Under the pieces are notes generated by a model. It was given only the letters and a program-made list of their open reading frames with translations, searched no databases and was not told the DNA's origin. The translations under genes and the position numbers were made by a program. Source: an uncultured Bacteroidales bacterium (GTDB lineage: Bacteria; Bacteroidota; Bacteroidia; Bacteroidales; P3). Taken from it: DNA of 64,000 nucleotides. Each line of letters starts with the position of its first letter. Positions within the stretch are counted from its first letter, which is position 1. Where the stretch lies: positions 1 to 64,000 of the forward strand of contig CALUHJ010000001.1 of NCBI GenBank assembly GCA_944320415.1. The letters are read 5' to 3'. Below, in pieces: positions 1-8,160 of the stretch.

Positions 1-112
1 AATTTATTTTATACTCAAATACTACAATCAACCTTAATTCCCATCCAATAACACATCTCCTAATCCTTCTCTGAAAAGAAAAAATGTCTCCTGATTACAG
101 AAAAACCTTATT
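1..112. other. intergenic sequence at window edge
   Basis: AT-rich sequence beyond the nqr terminator with no supported gene. Bases 67-86 (TTCTCTGAAAAGAAAAAATG) resemble the core of the dispersed palindromic repeat described elsewhere in the window, but the arms are not preserved, so I call it at most a degenerate fragment. Confidence 0.3.
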
Positions 113-134
113 TTATTACATTAAAAAAGCAAAT

Positions 135-161
135 AAAAAAACCGTCCTGAATTCAGGACGG
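135..161 (-). terminator. rho-independent terminator of the nqr operon
   Basis: Bases 142-161 form a perfect 20-base palindrome (CCGTCCTGAATTCAGGACGG). Read on the minus strand it is followed directly by seven T residues (135-141). It lies 13 bases beyond the nqrF stop codon, as expected for the end of the nqrABCDEF transcript. Confidence 0.88.
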
Positions 162-174
162 CAGTTAATGGTAT

Positions 175-1413
175 CTAACTTCCGAAGTTATCATACATGA
201 TATTTTCAGGAGGAACACCTAAAGAGTCTAGCATTTTCAATACCGCAGCTATCATTGGCGGAGGTCCACACAAATAATATTCTATTTCCTCAGGTTCCTT
301 ATGATTCTTGAGATAATTCTCAAATATAACATCATGGATGAATCCTTTATAACCCTGCCAATTATCCGTAGGATCAGGAGCAGACAATGCTATATGATAA
401 GAAAAATTCGGATTATCCTTTGCGATCTGCTCAAATTCATCCACATAGAATAAATCCTTTATAGCTCTTGCACCATACCAGAATGAAGCTTTTCTATTCG
501 TGTGTTTTGTTTTAAACAAGTCGAATATGTGAGAACGCATTGGAGCCATACCAACACCTCCTCCTATAAACATCATCTCCTTATCCGTATCCTTAATGAA
601 GAATTCTCCGTAAGGACCTGAAATGGTAACTTTATCTCCAGGTTTCAAAGACCATATATAAGAAGAACATACTCCAGGATTTACCTTAGCCCATCCACCG
701 TGCTCCCTATCCAAAGGAGGTGTTGCAATACGTATGTTCAACATTATTATATTATTCTCTGCAGGATGGTTTGCCATAGAATATGCTCTGAAACAAGGTT
801 CAGGATTCTTCATGACCAAATCCCATACATGAAACTTATCCCAATCCGCATGGTATCTTTGATCTATCTCCATATCCTTGTAATTTATAGTACAAGCAGG
901 CACATCTATCTGTATATATCCTCCACTGCGGAAATTCAAGGTTTCATTCTCCGGTAATTTGACAACAAACTGTTTGATGAATGTAGCAACGTTATGATTG
1001 CTGACAACCTCACATTCCCATTTTTTTATGCCGAAGATCTCTTCTGGAATCTGTATCTTCATATTTTCCTTGACCTTCACCTGGCATCCCAAACGATAAT
1101 GTTCCTGTTGCTGCTTTCTTGAAAAATGAGGTTTTTCCGTCGGCAACATTTCTCCTCCTCCCTCCAAGACTTTACATTTGCACATTCCGCAAGTACCCTG
1201 ACCTCCACAAGCAGATGGCAGATATATTTTTTCTCCAGCAAGCGTAGCCAAAATAGAAGAACCGCTTTGCACATTTATCTCTTTCTCGTCATTTATGTTT
1301 ATCTTCACTTCTCCCTGAGGCACCAGTTTTTTTCTCGCATAAAGCAATACAGATACCAAAAGAAGTACTATGACCAAGAATACTATAACGCTTATAACAA
1401 CTATCTTTCCCAT
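175..1413 (-). CDS. nqrF: Na+-translocating NADH:quinone reductase subunit F
   Basis: Electron-entry subunit of the Na+-pumping NADH dehydrogenase: it takes hydride from NADH onto FAD and passes electrons through a 2Fe-2S centre. One N-terminal membrane helix (about residues 4-25) is followed by a plant-type ferredoxin domain with cysteines 69, 75, 78 and 110. Next come a flavin domain with RAYS at 209-212 and an NAD-binding lobe with GGGVGMAP near 284-291 and the C-terminal CGPPPM motif. At 412 residues it is full length for the family. It is the last gene of the operon, 12 bases after nqrE, and is followed by a strong terminator. Confidence 0.97.
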   Translation of the reverse strand: MGKIVVISVIVFLVIVLLLVSVLLYARKKLVPQGEVKININDEKEINVQSGSSILATLAGEKIYLPSACGGQGTCGMCKCKVLEGGGEMLPTEKPHFSRKQQQEHYRLGCQVKVKENMKIQIPEEIFGIKKWECEVVSNHNVATFIKQFVVKLPENETLNFRSGGYIQIDVPACTINYKDMEIDQRYHADWDKFHVWDLVMKNPEPCFRAYSMANHPAENNIIMLNIRIATPPLDREHGGWAKVNPGVCSSYIWSLKPGDKVTISGPYGEFFIKDTDKEMMFIGGGVGMAPMRSHIFDLFKTKHTNRKASFWYGARAIKDLFYVDEFEQIAKDNPNFSYHIALSAPDPTDNWQGYKGFIHDVIFENYLKNHKEPEEIEYYLCGPPPMIAAVLKMLDSLGVPPENIMYDNFGS

Positions 1414-1425
1414 TTCTTCTGTAGT

Positions 1426-2043
1426 TTACAATTTTATTCCCAAGAAACTCATGAAGGCTATAGCCATAAGTCCCGTTATTATGAATGTTATGCCAAGTCC
1501 CTTCAAAGGAGCAGGCACATGCGAATACCTTATTTTCTCTCGTATGGCTGCCAAACCTACTATAGCCAACATCCAGCCTATTCCGCTACCGGAAGCAAAT
1601 GCTATAACCTCTCCAACATTGTTGTAATCCCTTTCCTGCATAAACAAGGACGCTCCCAATATCGCACAATTTACTGCAATCAACGGCAAAAATATTCCCA
1701 ACTGACTATAAAGTGAAGGTGAAACCTTCTCTATGAACATCTCTACCAATTGCACTATAGCGGCTATAACAGCTATAAACAATATGAAACTGAGAAAACT
1801 CAAATCAACTTCTGCAAAATCCTTACTCAACCATACCAATGCACCCTCCGTCAATACATATTTGTTTATCAGATAATTCACCGGCACCGTTATAAACAAA
1901 ACAAACACTACTGCCAATCCCAAACCCATGGACGTCTTTACCGTTTTGGAAACCGCAAGATAAGAACACATCCCCAAAAAGAATGCAAATACCATGTTGT
2001 CTATAAAGATGGACTTGACAAATATATTTATTATCTCCTGCAT
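1426..2043 (-). CDS. nqrE: Na+-translocating NADH:quinone reductase subunit E
   Basis: Integral membrane subunit of Na+-NQR with six predicted helices, paralogous to NqrD. The conserved cysteines in [13 protein letters not shown] (about residue 26) and VNCAILGA (about residue 120) correspond to the pair that, with the two of NqrD, hold the intramembrane iron or iron-sulfur centre. It is 205 residues long, normal for the family. RnfA/RnfE are the alternative family members, but the neighbouring nqrA, nqrB, nqrC and nqrF settle the assignment. Confidence 0.95.
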   Translation of the reverse strand: MQEIINIFVKSIFIDNMVFAFFLGMCSYLAVSKTVKTSMGLGLAVVFVLFITVPVNYLINKYVLTEGALVWLSKDFAEVDLSFLSFILFIAVIAAIVQLVEMFIEKVSPSLYSQLGIFLPLIAVNCAILGASLFMQERDYNNVGEVIAFASGSGIGWMLAIVGLAAIREKIRYSHVPAPLKGLGITFIITGLMAIAFMSFLGIKL

Positions 2044-2065
2044 AACTGTAATTTTTCTTCGTTAT

Positions 2066-2683
2066 TTACTTTTCACACAAGTCTTTGTTACGACTCCTAT
2101 GTATCCATATTATTATGCCAACTATTATCAATGCCATAGGTGGCATTATCATAAGACCGTTATTGGCATATCCCGCTTCATACAACGACTCTGGTATAAT
2201 CCTGTATCCCAAAAGCGTTCCTGAGCCGAACAACTCCCTTATGAATCCCATAGTTATCAAAATGAAAGAGTATCCGAGTCCGTTGCCTATTCCATCTAAA
2301 AACGACACATAAGGTTTGTGGCTCATGGCATAAGCCTCAAGTCTTCCCATAACTATACAATTGGTAATTATCAGACCTACAAATACAGACAGCTGTTTGC
2401 TTATCTCGTAAACAAAGGCTTTCAATATCTGATCGACTAAAATAACCATCATGGAAACTATTACCAATTGGACTATTATACGTATTCTCTGCGGTATGGT
2501 ATTCCTCAACAAGGACACCACAACATTGGACAAAGCCACTACAACAATTACCGACAAGGACATCACGATAGCCGGTTTCAACTGCGCCGTAACAGCCAAG
2601 GAAGAACATATACCCAACACCTGCACCGTGATAGGGTTCTCTTTGCTCAACGGATTTTTTATTAGTTTCAAATTACCTGCCAT
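2066..2683 (-). CDS. nqrD: Na+-translocating NADH:quinone reductase subunit D
   Basis: Integral membrane subunit of Na+-NQR, 205 residues with six hydrophobic segments in inverted topology relative to NqrE. Conserved cysteines lie in VQVLGICSSLAVTAQ (about residue 26) and TNCIVMGRLEA (about residue 108). The N-terminal NPLSKENPITVQVLG stretch is the family signature. It starts 2 bases after the nqrC stop, so the two are probably translationally coupled. Confidence 0.95.
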   Translation of the reverse strand: MAGNLKLIKNPLSKENPITVQVLGICSSLAVTAQLKPAIVMSLSVIVVVALSNVVVSLLRNTIPQRIRIIVQLVIVSMMVILVDQILKAFVYEISKQLSVFVGLIITNCIVMGRLEAYAMSHKPYVSFLDGIGNGLGYSFILITMGFIRELFGSGTLLGYRIIPESLYEAGYANNGLMIMPPMALIIVGIIIWIHRSRNKDLCEK

Positions 2684-2685
2684 AC

Positions 2686-3420
2686 CTATTTAGTTTTTAA
2701 TGTTCTGAAAAACTCTATATACAATCCCAAACAATTCTTAAGCATGTCGGAAACACCCGTCGATGTAATCGTAGCTCCTGAAATGGCATCAACCTGATAA
2801 GCATCCGTTTTGTCAGCTCTTTTTATCACGGCCAGTTCCACATTGCCACCATCCTTACCAAAAATACTCTTACCCTTAAACTGCGACTGAAACTTATCCG
2901 TAACTATCTCTCCTCCCAATCCCGGAGTCTCGCTCTTGTGTCCGAAATTAACTCCGACTATTGTATTCAAATCTTCATCCACTGCTATATTGCCCCATAT
3001 TCCTCCCCAAAGACCATTGCCCACAACAGGAACAACATAATTTTTCCTGCCGTCTTCCTTTGTACACACGAAAACCGGCAAAGCTACATCACCCGAATTG
3101 TTTTTTATCTTGTCCATTTCCTTGTTCATGTCAATGGAAAAAGGACGTACATCACCGTTCTGTTTACCGTCAACATAACTGCTAACTACCTTTCCTTCCG
3201 TATTAACGGCATATTCCTCGGTAAAATACTTTTCATACAAATCCTCGGCACTGTCAACAGTGGAAGATATGCCTACGGAAGACAAAAGCTGCTGCATCTT
3301 CTCAACTTTCTCGTTCTGGTCCTGGAAAGGCTTTAATCCCACCGCGGCAATAGCCAACACTGCCGCCGCAACCACAACCAAAACCGTCGAGTAAACAAAT
3401 ATATATCTATTGCTAAACAT
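2686..3420 (-). CDS. nqrC: Na+-translocating NADH:quinone reductase subunit C
   Basis: Periplasm-facing flavoprotein subunit of Na+-NQR. An N-terminal membrane anchor (about residues 7-28) precedes an FMN-binding domain. The covalent flavin attachment motif is SGATITSTG, with SGAT at residues 214-217; Thr217 is the predicted phosphoester link to FMN, as established for this family. It is 244 residues long, near normal, and lies between nqrB and nqrD with short gaps. Confidence 0.96.
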   Translation of the reverse strand: MFSNRYIFVYSTVLVVVAAAVLAIAAVGLKPFQDQNEKVEKMQQLLSSVGISSTVDSAEDLYEKYFTEEYAVNTEGKVVSSYVDGKQNGDVRPFSIDMNKEMDKIKNNSGDVALPVFVCTKEDGRKNYVVPVVGNGLWGGIWGNIAVDEDLNTIVGVNFGHKSETPGLGGEIVTDKFQSQFKGKSIFGKDGGNVELAVIKRADKTDAYQVDAISGATITSTGVSDMLKNCLGLYIEFFRTLKTK

Positions 3421-3441
3421 CTCTTCGCGTTTTTAAATTAA

Positions 3442-4611
3442 TCAATTCTTCACTGCAAGTTTCGCCCTTTTTGCTCTGCGTCGTATATTAGCCTCCACAA
3501 CATAATAGTCTATCAAAGGAGCAAAAACATTCATCAACAAAATAGAAAGCATCATACCTTCAGGATATGCAGGATTTACAACCCTTATCAGAATCGCCAT
3601 CACTCCTATCAAAAATCCATATATGTACTTTCCGATATTGGTCTGTGCTGCCGTAACCGGGTCGGTAGCCATGAAAACCATACCGAACATGAATCCTCCC
3701 ATCACGAAATGATAATAGAACGGCAACTGCATGTAGTCATTGGCTCCAATAAGATTGAACATCACTCCCGTCAAAGTGGCACCCACAAATATGGAAAGCA
3801 TTATACGCCATGAAGCAATTCCTGTAACAAGAAGCAGCACCGCACCTAAAAGTATGGCTATAACCGAAGTCTCTCCCACACTTCCTGGTATGAATCCAAT
3901 AAACATATCCATTAAAGAAGACGAAGGCATTGAAGCTCCCGCCAACATTTCTCCAAGAGGAGTAGCACCCGAAACGGCATCTCCCTGTTCCGCTATCCAT
4001 ACAGTATCTCCAGACATGTAAGTAGGATAAGAAAAGAACAAAAAGGCTCTGGCAACCAATGCCGGATTCAGGAAATTATAACCTGTTCCTCCAAACACTT
4101 CCTTACCTATGATTACGGCAAAGGCAACAGCCAACGCCAACTGCCATAAAGGAACATCGGGAGGACAAATCAAAGGTATAAGCAATCCCGTCACAAAATA
4201 ACCTTCACTTACTTCATGCCTTCTGATCTGAGCAAAAACAACCTCTATACCCAAACCGACGATATAACTTACCAAAAGCATCGGCAAAACCTTCAGAAAA
4301 CCATACCACAAATTACCCCAGAAATTATCGCAATAGGAAACCGCACCTTCAACTCCAACCAAGGAAATATGATGCTGATAGCCTATGTTGTACATACCGA
4401 ACAAAAGTGCAGGCAACAAAGCTATGAAAACAACAATCATGGTCCTCTTGTTGTCAACGGCATCCCTTATGTGGCTACCGAGCCGTGTCGTGGTCTTGGG
4501 AACAAACATCAAAGTGTCGATTGCGTCAAACAAGGAATGGAAGGCATGCATTTTGCCGCCTTTTTCAAAATTCGGACGCATATTGTCAAGTATATTCTTT
4601 ATGAATTTCAT
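3442..4611 (-). CDS. nqrB: Na+-translocating NADH:quinone reductase subunit B
   Basis: Main membrane subunit of Na+-NQR, implicated in Na+ passage and quinone reduction, with about ten hydrophobic segments in 389 residues. The covalent FMN motif SGAT occurs at residues 214-217 in GDAVSGATPLGEM, making Thr217 the predicted attachment site. The start codon overlaps the nqrA stop by 4 bases (ATGA arrangement), indicating translational coupling. Confidence 0.96.
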   Translation of the reverse strand: MKFIKNILDNMRPNFEKGGKMHAFHSLFDAIDTLMFVPKTTTRLGSHIRDAVDNKRTMIVVFIALLPALLFGMYNIGYQHHISLVGVEGAVSYCDNFWGNLWYGFLKVLPMLLVSYIVGLGIEVVFAQIRRHEVSEGYFVTGLLIPLICPPDVPLWQLALAVAFAVIIGKEVFGGTGYNFLNPALVARAFLFFSYPTYMSGDTVWIAEQGDAVSGATPLGEMLAGASMPSSSLMDMFIGFIPGSVGETSVIAILLGAVLLLVTGIASWRIMLSIFVGATLTGVMFNLIGANDYMQLPFYYHFVMGGFMFGMVFMATDPVTAAQTNIGKYIYGFLIGVMAILIRVVNPAYPEGMMLSILLMNVFAPLIDYYVVEANIRRRAKRAKLAVKN

Positions 4612-5969
4612 TCTCCCATCTCCTTTCTCATTAATTCCAATCCTTTTCTTATTATTTCCTGTATGTCATTTTTGGAAGGATCCACAAACTCGCACAAGGC
4701 AAAATCCTCAGGAGCCACCTCGTAAATACCCAACTGTTCCATCAAATCTATATCCTCTACAACACAAGCCTTAATCAACTGCAAAGGATATATATCCATA
4801 GGAAATACCTTTTCAAATTCTCCTGTCACAACAAAAGGTCTAACACCTCCGTGAAGATTGGTATCGACGGAATACGTCCTTTTGGTACTGTTTTTCAAGA
4901 AACCTGCAAGAAAAGTCCTTGAAAAACTCAACTTGTCGAAAGAAGGAGCCAACCAACCCATGAAATCCCTGTGATCACCCTCCTTTACAACCGTCACCTG
5001 ATTGTCATAAGCGGATATGAACCCGTCTTTGTCTATTCGCTTTCCGGTAAGTATGTCTCCGCTTATGTATCTTACGTTTTCAGATTTTATATTGTTGAAT
5101 ATCAAGGAAGCTATACTTGCTCCCTTTTTCACCTTGTAGTATTGCGGATGAGTGACCTGCTCTCCTGTAAGGGCTACAATCCTGTCCGTAACATATCTAC
5201 CCTCCAAGAACAGTCTGCCTATGACGGGAAGGTCATTGGCATCCACATACCATATCCTTTCTCCCTTGTTCAAAGGATCTGTCTTTTCAATCTGAACCGA
5301 AACGTTACCGCAAGGATGTTTACCCTCAAAAGTATTTATCTGTACATTCTCCAACTTAAGCAGTTCATCCGTACGGCTTAGTCTGGAATGCACATTAAGA
5401 TGCACCTTGCCTCCGGTCAGCTTTCTCAAGGCATCTATTCCGACCTGCATCGCAGCTCTTTGTCCATGCAGGGTAATGGCATAATCCGGTGCCAAAGGAG
5501 CAGAAGAAAAACCTCTTACAACAATACATTTCGGATTTGTGTCAGGACTTGGCACAACATCATAAGGCCTCTGGCGAAGAACCGTCCAGACTCCGGAAAC
5601 AAGCATCTTGTCCTTGATTTGTTCGGCACTCATCTCACTGAGACTGCAAACGGAAAAGTCCTCATATTCATTCGCATTGTCTGGAACTATCCTTATGGCT
5701 TCAACAACCCTTTTCTCGCCCCTTTCTATTGCCTTTACGGTACCGCTTACGGGTGAAGTGAATTTCACCTGTTCTTTCCCCTTGGCAAAAAAAAGCGGTG
5801 TTCCTGCCTTCACCCTGTCTCCCTGTTCAACCAAAAGCTTAGGCGTAATGCCTACAAAATCCCTCGGTTTTACAGCATACTCCCCGACAGTGGTTTCAAC
5901 GACCTCGGGTTTGGCCTGTCCGAACAAATGCAGATCCAAACCTTTGGTAATCTTTATCGCTTTAGACAT
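4608..5969 (-). CDS. nqrA: Na+-translocating NADH:quinone reductase subunit A
   Basis: First gene of the nqrABCDEF operon. It encodes the soluble cytoplasmic subunit (453 residues) that interacts with quinone at the membrane face. The N-terminal region resembles a barrel-sandwich (biotinyl-lipoyl-like) fold, visible in the stretch KFTSPVSGTVKAIERGEKR (about residues 69-87). A good promoter lies immediately upstream. All six subunits are intact and in canonical order, so the complex should be functional. Confidence 0.96.
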   Translation of the reverse strand: MSKAIKITKGLDLHLFGQAKPEVVETTVGEYAVKPRDFVGITPKLLVEQGDRVKAGTPLFFAKGKEQVKFTSPVSGTVKAIERGEKRVVEAIRIVPDNANEYEDFSVCSLSEMSAEQIKDKMLVSGVWTVLRQRPYDVVPSPDTNPKCIVVRGFSSAPLAPDYAITLHGQRAAMQVGIDALRKLTGGKVHLNVHSRLSRTDELLKLENVQINTFEGKHPCGNVSVQIEKTDPLNKGERIWYVDANDLPVIGRLFLEGRYVTDRIVALTGEQVTHPQYYKVKKGASIASLIFNNIKSENVRYISGDILTGKRIDKDGFISAYDNQVTVVKEGDHRDFMGWLAPSFDKLSFSRTFLAGFLKNSTKRTYSVDTNLHGGVRPFVVTGEFEKVFPMDIYPLQLIKACVVEDIDLMEQLGIYEVAPEDFALCEFVDPSKNDIQEIIRKGLELMRKEMGE

Positions 5970-6018
5970 AGCATTGTACTAATTTATTAAACCTGTATTC
6001 CCTCTTTTCAATATTTTG

Positions 6019-6048
6019 CAAAGTTAAGACTATTCATCGAATATCAAA
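6019..6048 (-). promoter_or_regulatory. promoter of the nqr operon
   Basis: Read on the minus strand: TTTG (6045-6048), 18 bases, then TAACTTTG (6019-6026). This fits the Bacteroidota primary sigma pattern TTTG-N18/19-TAnnTTTG. The -7 element lies about 50 bases upstream of the nqrA start codon. Confidence 0.75.
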
Positions 6049-6112
6049 TATCAAAAACGATTTTTTAAGCTTGGAATCATCAGACCTTAACACCAAAAAA
6101 AACGTAATCCAA

Positions 6113-6191
6113 TTCCGGAAAAATGGATTCAGAAGACAATTTTTTCTTTTCTGAATCCATTTTTTCCTTTTCAGAATCTATTTTTCCAGAA
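6113..6191 (-). repeat. dispersed palindromic repeat, copy 1
   Basis: On the minus strand the copy reads TTCTGGAAAAATAGATTC, then TGAAAAGGAAAAAATGGATT, CAGAAAAGAAAAAATTGTC and the closing arm TTCTGAATCCATTTTTCCGG. The outer arms are inverted repeats. It contains two tandem versions of the GGATTCAGAAAAGAAAAAA core. The last codons of lpxD and its TAG stop (6178-6180) are formed by the first arm. Confidence 0.8.
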
Positions 6192-7209
6192 CCCCTATAC
6201 GTTTTTCCAACTCTTTCATCTGTTCCGCCAGACGTGTCAGCTTGCGGAAATAAACGTAGTTTTTCATGAACAGTTTGGCATCCATGGCAGGAGAACCGAT
6301 AATACGGGAATCGTTGTCCACATTGGACATTATCCCGCTTTGAGCTCCTATGGAGCATCTGTCACCTACGGAAATGTGACCGGCGAATCCGACCTGTCCC
6401 CCGACAAAACAGTTGTCGCCTATCTTGGTCGAACCCGCCACTCCGGTCTGTGCGGCCATTGCTGTCGAGCGTCCGACAACCACATTATGGGCCAATTGAC
6501 ACAGATTGTCAATCTTGGCACCTTTAAGCACCCTTGTCGAACCCATGGTTGCTCTGTCTATCGTCGTATTGGCTCCTATTTCAACCTCATCCTCTATTAC
6601 AACATTTCCTATCTGCGCAATCTTTTTGAATGTTCCGTCTTCCAAAGGCGCAAAACCGAACCCATCCGCACCAAGCACCGCTCCGGAATGAATGATGCAG
6701 TTATTGCCTATAACCGTATCGTGATATATCCTTACACCTGCAAAAAGAGTGACATTCTCCCCTATTTGCACATTCTCCCCTACATACACCTGAGGATATA
6801 TCTTTGAACCTTTTCCTATCTTCGCCTCTTTTGAAACGACGGCAAACTCCCCTATATAGACATCTTCGGCCACCTCTGCCGTATTGTCAATGAAAGCCAA
6901 TGACGAAATGCCGTTTTTGTCGAGTCTGTACTGATTGTACACTTCAAGAAGTTTCGCAAAACAACTGTAAGCGTCCTTCACCCTTATCAATGTGGCCTTT
7001 ATATCCCTTTCCTTTTCGAAAGTCTCGTTTACAATTACAATGCTCGCCTCCGTATCATATATGTAATGATTGTATTTGGGATTGGCCAGAAAGGAAAGAC
7101 CTCCCTTCTCACCTTCTTCTATCTTGCATAATTTGCTTACGATTGCATTTTCATCTCCTTCAACCTTACCGTTTAGCAGTTGGGCTATCTGTTTAGCACT
7201 GAATTCCAT
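6178..7209 (-). CDS. lpxD: UDP-3-O-(3-hydroxyacyl)glucosamine N-acyltransferase
   Basis: Third step of lipid A synthesis: transfers a 3-hydroxyacyl chain from acyl-ACP to the amino group of UDP-3-O-acylglucosamine in the cytoplasm. It has an N-terminal uridine-binding domain, then a left-handed beta-helix of hexapeptide repeats from about residue 105 to 310, and a short C-terminal helix. The catalytic histidine is expected in CQLAHNVVVG (about residue 240). It is 343 residues long, normal for the family. The final residues and stop codon fall within a copy of the dispersed repeat, so the end may have been reshaped by insertion. A TATATTTG -7 element lies at 7233-7240. Confidence 0.95.
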   Translation of the reverse strand: MEFSAKQIAQLLNGKVEGDENAIVSKLCKIEEGEKGGLSFLANPKYNHYIYDTEASIVIVNETFEKERDIKATLIRVKDAYSCFAKLLEVYNQYRLDKNGISSLAFIDNTAEVAEDVYIGEFAVVSKEAKIGKGSKIYPQVYVGENVQIGENVTLFAGVRIYHDTVIGNNCIIHSGAVLGADGFGFAPLEDGTFKKIAQIGNVVIEDEVEIGANTTIDRATMGSTRVLKGAKIDNLCQLAHNVVVGRSTAMAAQTGVAGSTKIGDNCFVGGQVGFAGHISVGDRCSIGAQSGIMSNVDNDSRIIGSPAMDAKLFMKNYVYFRKLTRLAEQMKELEKRIGVLEK

Positions 7210-7232
7210 ATATCAAACCGTTTTTTTGACTG

Positions 7233-7240
7233 CAAATATA
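7233..7240 (-). promoter_or_regulatory. -7 element upstream of lpxD
   Basis: TATATTTG on the minus strand, 23 bases upstream of the lpxD ATG, matches the Bacteroidota TAnnTTTG -7 box. No clear TTTG is seen at the usual distance upstream. Confidence 0.5.
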
Positions 7241-7260
7241 AATATTAAAATCCGAAAACA

Positions 7261-8160
7261 TTATTCTTTATCCGAAAGCCTGATGTACGGCTTTAGCCTC
7301 TCATAATCCTCATCATACATTATATGTATCTTCTTCAGGTCTTCCACTCGTTTGAAATCACCGTATTCCTTACGGAACCTTAATATCGCCCTTGCCAGAG
7401 AATAGTCTATGTAAGGATGCCTGACAAGTTCCTTTACGTTATCGGTATTTATGTTTAGCTTTCTGATTTCACCGCTGCCTATTGTAAAATAAGGCTTTAT
7501 TGTTTCGTATACCTTTTCGTCAATTCCATACACCTCTTTCAACTGTTCTATACTTACATATCCTCCGAGCAACCGGCCGTACTTGTAAATGCTTCTTGCC
7601 CTTACAGGTCCTATCATAGGTATCAGTTGCATTTCAAGACTGTCCGCCCGATTGAGATCAAGCAACAGTTTGTCTTCAATCTTGTTTCCCTTGCTTGTAA
7701 TCACGTATTCCTCACCACTTTCGGATATGTCGGCAGAATGGCTTTCGGACCCTTTTTCATTCCGGATTACCACATAATCCTTTATTTGTCCGTAAAGGAA
7801 ATCATTCATGCAATATAGTTTCTTCAGTTGGGAAACACTGTCGAACCTTGATACTTTTTCTCTGTAATTGATTATGTTGCCTGCCTGTTTTTCGCTAAGT
7901 CCGAAAGAAAGCAATTCCTTTCTGCTTACGGTATTGGGGTCAAAAGGTCTGAAATTGTATTTACTGGTTTCCTTTTTATTGCGGTTTCCTCTGACTACGG
8001 CATTTTCTGTTTTTGCCGTTACATCTTCCTGTCGCATGTAGTGTATTTCGTCTCTTGCAAGAAACAATGATACGGACAATCCCATTGCCAAACCGATCAG
8101 AAGGTATATTGCCGCCTTTTGTCTTTGCGGAATGAACTTTCGAAAAAGCCTTTTACTCAT
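7261..8160 (-). CDS. helix-hairpin-helix membrane-anchored protein
   Basis: A 299-residue protein with a basic N-terminus, one membrane segment (about residues 16-35) and then several helix-hairpin-helix units of the ComEA type. Examples are the stretches around NADSLEMQLIPMIGPVRARS, IEQLKEVYGIDEKVYETIKP, LNINTDNVKELVRHPYIDY and VEDLKKIHIMYDEDYERLKP. Such domains bind DNA non-specifically, and anchored forms are often linked to DNA uptake, but the role of the long Bacteroidota version is not established. Its start overlaps the end of the thioredoxin-like gene by 8 bases, so the two are co-translated. Confidence 0.85.
   Translation of the reverse strand: MSKRLFRKFIPQRQKAAIYLLIGLAMGLSVSLFLARDEIHYMRQEDVTAKTENAVVRGNRNKKETSKYNFRPFDPNTVSRKELLSFGLSEKQAGNIINYREKVSRFDSVSQLKKLYCMNDFLYGQIKDYVVIRNEKGSESHSADISESGEEYVITSKGNKIEDKLLLDLNRADSLEMQLIPMIGPVRARSIYKYGRLLGGYVSIEQLKEVYGIDEKVYETIKPYFTIGSGEIRKLNINTDNVKELVRHPYIDYSLARAILRFRKEYGDFKRVEDLKKIHIMYDEDYERLKPYIRLSDKE

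Noticed and set aside
6080..6358. Minus-strand open frame through repeat copy 1 ending in a DSEKKK-rich tail
   Set aside because: It runs out of frame within lpxD and then through the repeat; it has no start region, promoter or conserved domain of its own.
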